A stretch of DNA of 64,000 nucleotides from Ananas comosus (Eukaryota; Streptophyta; Magnoliopsida; Poales; Bromeliaceae): positions 8,321,740-8,385,739 of the forward strand of contig NC_033631.1 in the NCBI RefSeq assembly GCF_001540865.1, in the 5' to 3' direction. Below the pieces are notes generated by a model that did no database searches, was not told the DNA's origin, and saw only the letters and a program-made list of their open reading frames with translations. This document shows, piece by piece, positions 11,628 through 22,261 of this stretch. Made by a program: the position numbers and the translations under genes. Numbering within the stretch: the stretch's first letter is position 1; every line of letters starts with the position of its first letter.

Positions 11628-11761
11628 AGAAATTTCCTGCACTGTAAGTCACGTTTCAAAGACTAGGTGCTCTACGTTGATTCATATACATATCTATGAA
11701 GAAAATTTTGTAGATGTTGAAGTTGTGAGACAAATATGGGACCCGCAGAATCGCACACGAA
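11628..11761 (+). repeat. 134-bp repeat unit, copy 1
   Basis: Nearly identical to 16788-16922 and, with many indels, to 14739-14890 (shared words GCACTGTAAGTCACG, GACTAGG, GCTCTACGTTGATTC, GAAAATTTTGTAGATGTTG). Its end runs straight into an inverted copy of itself (arms 11731-11749 and 11762-11780). Nature unknown. Confidence 0.7.
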
Positions 11762-11776
11762 TCTGCGGGTCCCATA

Positions 11777-12165
11777 TTTGCCTAGTGAACGAAGGGGCTC
11801 AAAGTCAACAGCTGAAAATAAAAATCTTACAAAATGTAATAATATGACATTAAAATTTTAAATCAAAAATATTGATCTTGTTTTATATAGTATAAAGAAT
11901 TTTCTATTAAAATTTCACGTGATTTGGATATTTCTACACCGTTAAACTTGCAAACGGCTCACTACGGCTATTGAAATTTGTTGATTTTGAGCCCATTTGA
12001 TCACTAGGCAAATGATATCGAAAAATAATAAAATTTATTTTCTAGGTACTCCAAATACTCTAGATCAAGTTTAACGGAGCCGATCGAGTCGATAATTCGA
12101 AGTCGCAACTCGAAAACGAGCTGAAAGACGAAGGCTCCGTGCTTCAGTAGCATAGTAGCCTTACT
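11777..12165. mobile_element. Right part of a long-body foldback MITE, GGAAGCAC type
   Basis: From TTTGCCTAGTGAACGAAGGG to GGCTCCGTGCTTCAGTAGC. Very close to the same part of 52000-52541 but with small deletions in the terminal hairpin. Confidence 0.7.
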
Positions 12166-12249
12166 CTCTCTCTCTCTCTTCCTCTCTCTACGTTCTCTCT
12201 CTCTCTCTCTCTCTATATATGAATACTACCTATAACATATATAATATAT

Positions 12250-12886
12250 ATAATTACGGGCGCTGTGTCTTCAGGAGCACGGACGCGCGCCTCCGTGCTC
12301 CTGGCCGTTATACGCGCATGATGGAATTTCGAATCGACGATCGGCTCCGTTTAACTTAATCTAGGGCTATTGAAGTTTCTAGAAAATAATTTTGATGATG
12401 TTTTGATATCTTTACCTAGTTATCGAAAGGATTCAAAACTCAATAATTATAATGGGTTATATCTCTCACTCACGGCTGTAGAAGTATTCCAATCAGTATT
12501 GAATTGTGATACAATGAAATTTTTTGTAACTATCTACAACTGGAATCAATATTTCTGATCGGAAAATTTTAGTGCTATATCCACCTCTCTTCACTCGCAC
12601 CTCTCTACTCTCTTTAGCCGGTTAAAAATTATGATATTTTGAATCCTTTCTGAATTGCTAGTAAACTCACTATCGAAAAATCGCCAATAACTTATTTACT
12701 AGACACAATTTAAATACGGCTAGATCAACGGTCTAACGAGCTTGCATCCATTCGAAATTCATCATCGAAAACGCTCACGGAACAAACAAACAAAAAAAAA
12801 AAAATAAAAAAAACAAACAAAAAAAACAAAAAACACAAACATAGGGAAAAAAAAAAATAACACGCCTTGAGTAGCCAACAGTCCTG

Positions 12887-12892
<6 letters not shown>
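12250..12892. mobile_element. Long-body foldback MITE, degenerate or badly sequenced
   Basis: Left hairpin CAGGAGCACGGACGCGCGCC / TCCGTGCTCCTG; body GAATCGACGATCGGCTCCG; the right end is obscured by A/C-rich noise near 12780-12860. Quality is doubtful across this block. Confidence 0.5.
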
Positions 12893-12917
<25 letters not shown>

Positions 12918-13114
12918 ATATATCATTATATATATATATACTATATACTCTCACTCAGCAGGAATTTGATCGCACGTATGAGCCGTTCTTGATGAGAACA
13001 ATATATATATATATCACGTTGTCGCTGAGCCGTTTCGATGATGAAACAATATAATATAATATACTATATATATATATATATATAATATACACCAATATAT
13101 ATATAATAAATAGA

Positions 13115-14100
13115 AGATACGGCCTACTATATATTATGAGTACGATCGGTATCTCGTACTCATAAGTTATTTTCGATGATAAGCTCCGACATCCCCACAT
13201 CCACACGATTAAATGTTATTACAGTATTTATACTTCTAGAAATTAATTTATATAATTTTCAAACATCATTTACCTTACAATCAAGCGACCTCACACCACT
13301 CTGACAATTTTTAACGGTCTTTGATGGAATACTGCTAGTTTAACGGTGTAAAGAGAGCAATTTGTTTGAATTATTTGATAAAAAATTCTATTCACTACAC
13401 TCACACAGATCAATAACTCCGATCTTGAAGTGAAGCTCCGATCATCCTTTTTTAAATGCTGTCCCCGATTTGACTTCATTTTATGCCCCGCTGATGGACT
13501 TATCTTATGAATTTCGAAAAATTATGACAATATTTCTCACAACACTTTCAAATACTCTAAACATTCATATTAATGAGTGGATCGCTCGATTCCACACTGA
13601 TCCATTAAAAAAACATCTCACCCAATAGTCTCACATCGGATGGAATTGAGGTCTTTTCATTGGTTATAAGAGACTTAGACATTATAGTAAAATAACTCTC
13701 CTACCACCATTTGGCGGTGTTTGGCCCAAGCATATTATTGAGCAATAGTGGCGCCTGGTGTTGTGTTTGTATGCAGAGCGGCTCAACAGCTTGGACAGTG
13801 TGTTGTTGCTTGCGAGTCTCGGCTTAAGCCCAGCGGACTGTTCACGATCTGGATGACGCTCTAGACGAGTCTCACATTGCCTCTGATCTTGCTGTAGTGT
13901 GTATTGGAACTGACGCAGACTCAGCTCCTTAGAGCGGTAGTCGCCTTACACCATACAGTCCCACATGTGATGGAAACGTTGTCATTGGTTTATAGGACTT
14001 AGACTAATAATAATTAACTGGGTTAAGCCATTTGCCTGTGGCTTACATACTTATGAGTACGAAGCACTCCAATATCATAAAGTAGATAATACCCATGGCC
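13115..14100. mobile_element. Long-body foldback MITE, TTATGAGTAC type, split by a TRIM-like insertion
   Basis: The left end (ATTATGAGTACGATCGG, TCGTACTCATAAG) and body match 9476-10020. The right hairpin (ACTTATGAGTACGAAG) appears only at 14049 after about 425 bp of foreign sequence. Extra CTCACAC-like insertions suggest sequencing error. Confidence 0.6.
13620..14045 (+). mobile_element. Possible TRIM-like element with short direct repeats
   Basis: AGTCTCACATCGGATGG (13630) and AGTCCCACATGTGATGG (13957) begin two related about 100-bp blocks. Each continues with ATTGGTTTATAGGACTTAGAC-like sequence (ATTGGTTATAAGAGACTT in the first). They enclose about 200 bp of higher-GC noncoding DNA. The LTR/internal/LTR reading is inference; ends and primer site are not resolved. 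Confidence 0.4.
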
Positions 14101-14121
14101 TATATATACTTATATACTATA

Positions 14122-14666
14122 GAGTTGGCTGTATGCTTCGTAGCACGGCAGCCTCCTGCTCCACTTTGTTTCGCATGTTTGGACTTTCGAAATCGACGAT
14201 CGGGTCTCCGGTTAGAGTTGGATCTAGATTATTTAAGCTACAAGAAGATTAAATTGCGATTTTTCGATATTTTTCGCCTAGTGACGAAGGGCTCAAAATC
14301 AAAATTTAACAGGCCGGTGGTGAAGCCGGTTGCCAGTTTAACGGATGTAGAAATATCAAATCACGTGAAATTTTCATGGAAAATCTCTATACACTATAAA
14401 CAAGATCAATAACTTTGATCTAAAAAATTTAATTCATATCATCATATTTTTTGTTCACACTCTCTCTCTTCAGCGTTTTGATTTCTGAACCACTTCGACA
14501 CTATGGCAAATGTATCGCAAATAATCGCAACAATTATTTCTACATCACTTCAATAACTCTAGATCAAGTCTAACAGCCACGTCGTATTTTAAAGTCGTGC
14601 CCAAAATCGAAACAAGATGGAAGCACGGAGCGCTCCATTGCTTCCGAAGCACCCAGACCAACTCCG
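14122..14666. mobile_element. Long-body foldback MITE, GGAAGCAC type, full length but noisy
   Basis: GTAGCACGGCAGCCTCC near the left; AGATGGAAGCACGGAGCG near the right; body with GGCTCAAAATCAAAATTTAAC. Carries scattered indels like its neighbours. Confidence 0.65.
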
Positions 14667-14738
14667 ATTATAATATATATATATATATTATATATATATA
14701 TATATATATAATAATAATATATAATATATGCTAGGCTG

Positions 14739-15600
14739 TAAAATTTCTGCATGTAAGATCACGTTGCAAAGACTAGGCGCTCTACGTTCGATTACATAAT
14801 ACATACCAACCCTAATGTAACGAAAATTTTGATAGCATGATTGAAATTTGGAGACAAATAATCCCACCAGAATGCAACGAAATCTTGCGGAAACAGCACA
14901 GAGCTAAGAACAAGTTAAACATAACGCCTTTTAAATAATATCGTAATTTATTTATATAGTAAAACGTGAACTATGCTTGTCCTGTCAAAAGCGAATGATT
15001 CTTTTATATCTGCTTGCTGCGCGAGAAGCTATTGATGTTATATAAACACTTTATTTCGTCATATAAAGTTATATAGTGTTTTATTCAGTAGTGCATTATT
15101 TATTATCTTGTCACATAAAATAGGATGATTTTGAGAGTATCTTAGTATGGTTTCGCCCTCAAAAGCATTTTTTTCTGATCACTATACTTATGATTCGATT
15201 TTGTCACTCGTATGGACGCTTAATCTATTGGAGTTACTATACTTCATCTAGGAGTGTATGAATATACATTTCATCATTCACATGATAGCATTTATGAGTG
15301 TATCATTTAATAAGCTTAAAATATAGACAAATGTATCTTAATGATATAGATTTATTTATTTGAGTTGCCTTCATAAAATATGTGGATGTTTTATAGTACA
15401 CTCTATTAAATTTTCATATAATTTTCTCCGCGAAATATCTCTATATAACCCATTCGCACTTCTCATTTAGTATTTTCTGTTTAAAGTGCTAATCAATTGT
15501 TCCCTGATGTTTCGTTTTTCTCTTTTATTAAAATTTTATTATATTTCTTCAACAGTGACAAAGTCACACACTCACACAACTAAAGTAAATATCGTTAATT
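14739..15600 (+). repeat. Error-rich duplicate of 16778-17740
   Basis: Shared in order: GACTAGGCGCTCTACGTT, GAACAAGTTAAACATAACGC, TGCTTGTCC, TTATGATTCGATT, TGGACGCTTAAT, TTTATAGTACAC, TTTCGTTTTTCTCTTTT. The left copy has more indels. It includes a damaged copy of the MITE at 17565. Confidence 0.7.
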
Positions 15601-15825
15601 AGAGTTTTCTTGATCGTGACATTCGACTATATATTGATTGACGTATTAAATCTATATTTCAGAATACTCTCGTCTCACATATTTATGATTTGGAGATTAG
15701 AATCCGAGTACAGGATCCCTTTAGTTTTAACGGACGGTTCTATTGATCCGAAGATATGGGAACTGCGCTCCACATAGTCTCCATTGCATCCTAATGACTC
15801 CACTCATTATGAACCAAACACAAAA

Positions 15826-15875
15826 CACTACTAGAAGAAAAATAATCGAATTCAACGGACGAAATATCACCAATA
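15826..15875 (+). mobile_element. Possible CACTA (En/Spm) transposon terminus
   Basis: CACTACTAGAAGAAAAATA followed by CAACGGACGAAA resembles the CACTACAAGAAAA end of plant CACTA elements. No opposite end or transposase is seen, and the surrounding sequence is of poor quality. Confidence 0.35.
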
Positions 15876-16657
15876 ACAGAGGAACACGCGGAAGACACCC
15901 ACCCGCTCTACAAAAACCTATATCGATAACTCACAATCGCTATATGGCGAGAAAACTGACCACAACCTGGGGTCACTCAAGCACACAATACCTTCGATGC
16001 AGATCTCTTAACACAACATAATGCATACTCGCATTGCCTCAAAAATTAACCCCCACTCGGATGGCCCATGGATACAACACTGAATGAAACAAAACAGAGA
16101 AGAGAATAACGTTAGTGGCAGGAAAAATTGCCACGGACTAACCACTCACACTCACTAAAAACAGAAAACCCATCTCACATAATTTCCATTCTCACTCTAA
16201 CCCAACACAGAGATAAAACACGAACAGAAGGAGAGAGAACGAGACAAACCAAGCAAAAATACGACAAAAGCTCGGTTACTCCTTCTAGCTCGTGCGCTCT
16301 CGCACTAAAAGCGAGATTCTATACTCGCGACGACCCCTCTCACACGATCAGATCAGTAAGCAACAGCAGCATCCGAATCCATCGGCGACGGCTCTACAAA
16401 AACACGACTGTAACAATGAGGCGTGCGCCACGGTACTACAAATTGAAAGTCGTCCTCCAGTGTGGGATCAGGTTACCGCACCTCCGGAAACATCATCGAA
16501 CTACCCACTAAGTATAAAGATCTAAGCTCAGTTGATAGAAAAAAGAAGCCTGAACAATATACAGCTATATGCTATCCTATCACGATCCAATACTACTATC
16601 TGGTTAGCAGTTATGCAATCTCCGGACTCAATCCATATGGGGACTGTGGTAATACAC

Positions 16658-16682
16658 NNNNNNNNNNNNNNNNNNNNNNNNN
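16658..16682. other. Assembly gap (25 N)
   Basis: Run of N followed directly by (CT)n and a (TA)n of about 64 bp (16713-16777), a typical place for an assembly to break. Confidence 0.99.
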
Positions 16683-16778
<96 letters not shown>

Positions 16779-16787
16779 TAGGCTGGT

Positions 16788-16922
16788 AGAAATTTCTTGC
16801 ACTGTAAGTCACGTTGCAAAGACTAGGCGCTCTACGTTGATTCATATACATACCTATGAAGAAAATTTTGTAGATGTTGAAGTTGTGAGACAAATATGGG
16901 ACCCGCAGAATCGCACACGAAT
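16788..16922 (+). repeat. Repeat unit, copy 3 (cleanest)
   Basis: Same unit as 11628-11761, here preceded by (TA)n and GCTAGGCTGG, which resembles the foldback-family end. It continues into unique sequence. Confidence 0.7.
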
Positions 16923-17564
16923 CTTGCGAAGAAGCAGGAGCTAAGAACAAGTTAAACATAACGCCTTTTAAAGTTTTTATTGCGTAATTTATTTATAAGT
17001 AAAAGTGAACATATGCTTGTCCCTCAAAAGGGGAAGATTCATTTTGAAAATTCTGCTTTTGCTGCGCGTAGAAGCTATTTGGATGCAATTTGATGAAAAA
17101 ACAAAAGTATTTCGTCAAATAATTTTTCTCAAAGATTAATAGCGTGGAAGTGCCGCTTGAGTATCTTCAGTAGTGCAATTTTTGTCGATTTAATCCAACG
17201 TTTATTTTGCTTTTTGTCTTGTCACATAAAAATAGAGATTTTGAGAGTATCTAGTATTCGCTCAATAAGATTGTTATTCATCACTAACTTATGATTCGAT
17301 TGTTGTACCTGATGGACGCTTAATATAACAAACAGGATGTATGATATACATTCTATTTAGAGTGTATGATATACATTCACTCATTCAATGAATAGAGTTG
17401 TTTCACTGATCATATGATGTATCATGTAATAAGTAAAATATAGACAAAATGTATGATATAGATTTTATTTAGATTGTATGGGTAGAGTTGCTCATTATAA
17501 AATAGTGGTGGATGGTTTTATAGTACACCGTCCTTCTATGTGGGAAGATCTTTCATATAATTTT

Positions 17565-17917
17565 GGGAAAACTTTAAAAACCCATCTAGTGGTTCCGCAC
17601 TTTCTCATTTTAGTATTTTCTGGTTTAAAGTGTATCAATTTGTTCCCCTGTGGTTTCGTTTTTCTCTTTTTATTATCAATTTTATTATTATTTTTCTTAA
17701 ATCAGTGACAAAGTTAAAATTAAAGAGTACTAAAGTAAATATTCGATAAATCTAGATGGGTATCTGAAGTTTTTTGTATATAAATTAATGAAATATTAAG
17801 AAAACATGTGGCGAAAAGATAAAAACAAAACCACAGGGGATAAATTGATACACTTTAAATCACAGATACTAAAATAAGAAAGTGAGAAACTACAATAGAA
17901 GTTTTTGAAGTTTTTTC
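17565..17917. mobile_element. Mutator-like MITE (GGGAAAACTT ends), copy 1
   Basis: 353 bp, GGGAAAACTTT to GAAGTTTTTTC. The perfect 9-bp duplication TATAATTTT lies at 17556-17564 and 17918-17926. Internal GTTTAAAGTGTATCAATT and its inverted partner make it a near-complete foldback. No coding capacity. Confidence 0.85.
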
Positions 17918-18131
17918 TATAATTTTTGCTCAGCATTAAAAAATCAAAAAATATTTTGAGACTATTTGTCACCCTCAAAGTACTTTTCATATTTTGAAAA
18001 GTAATAATACAAGCATAAAAGGTACCGTCAAAATATTACTTTTTCGTGGCACATGAATACTACTATTAAACAACTGCAAATAGAGCTCCTACTTAGATAC
18101 CATGTTGAACAACAAATTATCTTTAAAAGAT

Positions 18132-18565
18132 GGGAAAACTTCAAAAACCCCCCTTATGGTTTCAAATTTTTTCACTTTAGTACCCTGTGATTTAAAATGT
18201 ATCAAATTAGTACCCTGTGGTTTCTCACTTTATCACTTTAGTACCCTGTGGTTTAAAATGTATCAAATTAGTACCCTGTGGTTTTACACTTTATCACTTT
18301 AGTACCCTGTGGTTTTAATTTTGTATCAAGTTAGTACCCTATGATTTTTTAAACCACAGGATATTAAAGTGATAAAGTGTGAAACCACAAGGTAGTAAAG
18401 TGATAAAGTGCAAAACCACAGGATACTAACTTGATACACTTTAAACCACAGGGTACTAAAGTGATAAAGTGAGAAACCACAGGGTACTAACTTGATACAC
18501 TTTAAACCACAGGGTACTAAAATGAAAAAGTGTGAAACCACAGAGGGAATTTTTGAAGTTTTCCC
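18132..18565. mobile_element. Mutator-like MITE, copy 2, with amplified inverted internal units
   Basis: 434 bp, GGGAAAACTTC to GAAGTTTTCCC. Perfect 9-bp duplication TTAAAAGAT at 18123-18131 and 18566-18574. Inside, about five units built on TTAGTACCCTGTGGTTT are followed by inverted units built on AAACCACAGGGTACTAA, giving one long RNA hairpin if transcribed. Confidence 0.9.
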
Positions 18566-18644
18566 TTAAAAGATTTAATTGTCGGAGAATGATAATTTTA
18601 ATATTCTATATTCCTCAGTTATTTATTATTATTTTTTTTTCCTA

Positions 18645-19065
18645 AGTGGCTGTTTGGTTCTACGTAAAATTGGGAAAAAAAAATTTCGGTGGAAAAAAAG
18701 TTTTACGTAGTCAGTGTTTGGTTTGTAGGAAGAGAAAAATAGTTTTCCATGACGGTTGTTTGGTTGAAAAGAAAAAAAAAGTAGATTAAAACATATTTAA
18801 TATATTTTTTATTATATATATTATTATTATATAATAATTAATATACTATATATATTATTTTACTATAATTTTTATATATAGATTAAATATTTAAAATTAT
18901 AATAAATATATTACACAATATATAAGAGTTATATATTTAAAAATATTAATAAATAATTACAAATTTATAAATAAAATATTATATAATAGTATTTCTATAT
19001 AAAAATAAATGAATATATAATAAATAATATATATTCATAACTAAATTATATATATAATATATATA

Positions 19066-19109
<44 letters not shown>

Positions 19110-19385
19110 TATATAAAGAGAGGAGAGGACACTCTCACGCTGTCACAAGGCGAGGATGACCTCGTGGACCGCGTGCTCAAACCTCTCTTGAGCCGCGCCT
19201 TTTCATCAATGGGTTTTCGTTTTCCACGGACGGCAAGCGAAAAACGAAAACTTAGTTTTTCATAGAATCTATAAAAAAAAATGTTTTCCAAAAAATTTTC
19301 TTATGGGCAACCAAACGTCGGAAAAAAAATTTTCAACCGAAAAGAAATTTTCGAAGCAGTTTTACATGGATCCAAACACACCCTA
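18645..19385. mobile_element. MITE-like foldback, TTTGGTTC..ACGTAAAA ends, copy 1
   Basis: TGTTTGGTTCTACGTAAAAT and AATTTCGGTGG at the left are inverted at the right as GAAAATTTTCG and TTTTACATGGATCCAAAC. An AT core holds long (TA)n. Relatives at 57422-58046 and, more diverged, 29395-29935. Borders approximate. 19390-20225 after it is AT-rich with no feature. Confidence 0.65.
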
Positions 19386-20325
19386 AACTAATCTTTTAAA
19401 TAATATGTTATCATCAATATTAAAGTTTCTTCCATTTCCAAAAAATTTGACCTAAATTCTAATATCCATAATTTTATGGCCCATATTCTTTCTCTGTTCT
19501 TATTTATGTTATCCTATCTCCATCATACATGTAAGTTGGGATGTTAAGATTATTTTTAAATTAATTAATTATTCTCTATCTTATCAATCTTCTGAGTATC
19601 ACGCACTTTGTCTTCCAATTAAGAACAATAAATTCAAATTTTTTTATTTATAAATATTTTATTATGAATAATTGTAATTGAAAATAAAAATAAAAGCTCA
19701 ATGGGTGTGTTTGTTTGTACAAAGTGATTTTCAAATAAAACATGACTCTCAGTTTGAGCTGAGGTTTTGATTAGAAAACTTTTACTGCTATATATTTATA
19801 TAATCAAAAGCTACGATCACACATTGAAGGATGAAACACCCAAAAAATCAAAATCAAAGACCAAAACGATATTAAAAAAATATAATGTTTTTGAAAAATA
19901 AAGTTATGAATAATTTTAATTTATAAAAATATGGAAGACGAAAGGAGTCGAAATCAATCTCACCTCTCCACTTTCCATGAAACAAATCTGCCCCAGAACG
20001 TGACACCCGTGCGGCTGCGAAATGCCTACTTTTTCTTTTTATTTTTTATTTTTTATTTTTTTCTTTTTTTTTTTTGAGATCGACGTGTCGAACACGCACT
20101 TTAATTTTCGCGCGCATGCAGAGAAAGTGCCAAGTTGGGTATCGTTTTCCAGTTTCAAACTTACACTCCTTGTTTGTTCAAGTTGGCGTAGCAATAATAG
20201 AGGATTATTTTTCTCATTTATTTTCCATGGGGGAAAATTTCACTACTAGTCCCCGTACTTAATACCAAGTTTTATTTCGGTCCTCAAACTTATGATTTTG
20301 ATAATCGGGATCTTGAACGTTTTTA

Positions 20326-20695
20326 GGAACTATTTGGTTAGATGTAATTACAAATACAGTGTAGTTAAAAATGCATGCTGTTGAAAATGCATGCTGTTGA
20401 AAATGCAGCAGTTACAACTATATGTATCCTGTTTGGTTGGATGTAATAAAAAGCACTGTAACTGTAAAGAATTTGTTTGGTTGCATGCAGTTAAGAAACG
20501 AGTTTTATAAATTTAACCCTTTGATTATTTTTATCCGTTAGATTATACTATTCAACCAACCACTACTCACTCAACCCTAGGAGGCCCATATCATCCTAAC
20601 TACACATTTCTCAATCCAAAGACTAAAAAGTTAATAGCACCAATAGCTTGGTGTTATTAATAGTATTCCAGCCAAGTTCTATATATATATATAGN

Positions 20696-20736
<41 letters not shown>

Positions 20737-21008
20737 TGAGGTTAACACCAATGTAAAAAAAGAAAAAATATTTTTTGTTTAAATAATTAATAAGGTAAGT
20801 TTATCTTTTGCTTAAAGTTATTCTCTCCAACTGTGGTAGTTGGATCTACCTCCAAATTGACCGTAGTTTCAACTGCTGTAGTTGGGCCTCTTCCTGCAGT
20901 TCCTACTATAACAGTTGGAGTTAAATATATCAAACCAAACACGAAATTGGTATTTGTATACAGTTACAACTGTAGTACAGTTGTAACTACATGCAAGCAA
21001 ACGGCTCC
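20326..21008. mobile_element. MITE-like element with TTTGGTT..ATGTAATTACAA ends
   Basis: GGAACTATTTGGTTAGATGT then AATTACAA at the left; TTGTAACTACATGCAAGC then AAACGGCTCC at the right, a good imperfect inverted repeat. The internal ATGCATGCTGTTGAAA is tandemly repeated. A single N at 20695. Confidence 0.65.
20500..20680. mobile_element. Short-body foldback MITE, left end lost
   Basis: GATTATACTATTCAACCAACC, CACTCAACCCTAGGAGG, then AATAGCACCAATAGC / TTGGTGTTATT and TAGTATTCCAGCC before a TA tract. Nested inside the element around it. Confidence 0.7.
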
Positions 21009-21379
21009 CTGTAGTTTTATTTTAGTCCCAAAACTCCTAATTATGTACCAAATTCATTCGTATATCCATACGCCATGAATACATCACTTTTTTTATTTAT
21101 CTCGTATTGTTAATTCGACAGTTTAAAACAAAGTATAATTCACTAGATGGTAACATTGAAATGTAACATGAAAAACAAAAAAAAATCAATAAATCCATGC
21201 TACATAGATGTACAGATGCAGTAGATGTAGAAAATTTTAACTTCTAATAAAAAGTACGGATAGGGACTAAAGTGAAACTATTTTAAAAGTTTAGAAATCA
21301 CTAAAGTTGCACTCAAAATTTTGAGGACCAAAGTAAAACTTTGATAAAAAGTTTGGGGACTAAAAATGTCATTTATCCA

Positions 21380-22261
21380 TTTTGCAAGCATTTAAATTTT
21401 CGCTCATTTCCAGATAGTAATCTAACTTCAAATTTTCTTTTTTACCCTCCAAACTTTTATAATTTTGCAATTCGTTACTTAGATTTATATTTTAACAATA
21501 TAAAATAACTAAATGACACATGCGGATAATTTATAAGGATCTTTTAATGTCAAAAATTTAATCTTATACTACAAAAAGTAATTTTAGCATTCGAGTTTAA
21601 AAATTAATTAATTATATTTAATTTTATCTATAAAAATTATTTTTGAGTATCAAAAAGGCTTATTCATATCGTTGGCATGCGTTATTTATTGTTCTTTTAT
21701 TTTAATTGGCTAATGATTTAAAAAAATTTAAAACTTTAAATGATAAATATAAATTTGAAAGTTTAATTGATACATTAATTTAACCTCATAATAAAACAGT
21801 AGTGTTTAAAACCTGCCATCGGAAAAAATATCAACCCGACATTAATTCTCACCACATTTTTAATTTTTCAAAATTTTCAAACTATCCAATGAATGCATTT
21901 GACTATTAAAATTTTCAAAATTTCAACCAGAACGCATTTGACTATAACATTTCTATTTTTTGGAGGCATTAAATAAATCAGGAATTAATTGATAATGTGC
22001 GATATTAATTGTAACGTACGATATTGAAATAAGCTCTGAGACCATGCACGTACATGAGAACAAAATATTAAATTTATAATGTTTTTGATTTAATCAAACT
22101 ATATATATATTGCTAGATGTATAAATGGAGGAGCTGGTACAAAAGTGCTTTTTGAATCTTAGCTTGGAAAAGCTTCTTTTAGAAGCAGCCACTTTGATAT
22201 CAAGGCTTCTATTTTTTAAAAAAAACCAAAAATACAATAAAAAAAAAAGGAACCGCATTTG
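21380..22261. other. AT-rich interval without recognised genes
   Basis: No convincing open frame, transposon end or RNA gene seen. Confidence 0.5.

Larger units (their letters stand above)
12000..16657. other. Suspected unpolished block before a sequence gap
   Basis: Known repeats in this block carry many one- to eight-base indels (often CTCACAC-like) not seen in copies elsewhere. 14739-15600 repeats 16778-17740 with the same kind of errors. About 15640-16657 has unusual composition and only spurious open frames. Best read as raw long-read sequence used to fill a gap. Genes should not be called here. Confidence 0.6.
20229..21376. mobile_element. Outer MITE-like element with two nested insertions
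   Basis: Left AATTTCACTACTAGTCCCCG and right GGGGACTAAAAATGTC are inverted. It hosts the element at 20326-21008, which in turn hosts a foldback copy at 20500-20680. Ends are approximate. Confidence 0.5.

Noticed and set aside
16128..16525. Overlapping open frames just before the N gap
   Set aside because: They sit in the suspected unpolished block, overlap in different frames and resemble no family.
16462..16959. Open frames reading through the N gap and (CT)n/(TA)n
   Set aside because: The translations are Ser-Leu and Tyr-Ile repeats and X residues: simple sequence, not protein.
18180..18560. Regular short repeats that might suggest an array such as a CRISPR
   Set aside because: Units have no unique spacers, occur as direct then inverted copies, and lie inside a MITE with a 9-bp target duplication in a plant genome.
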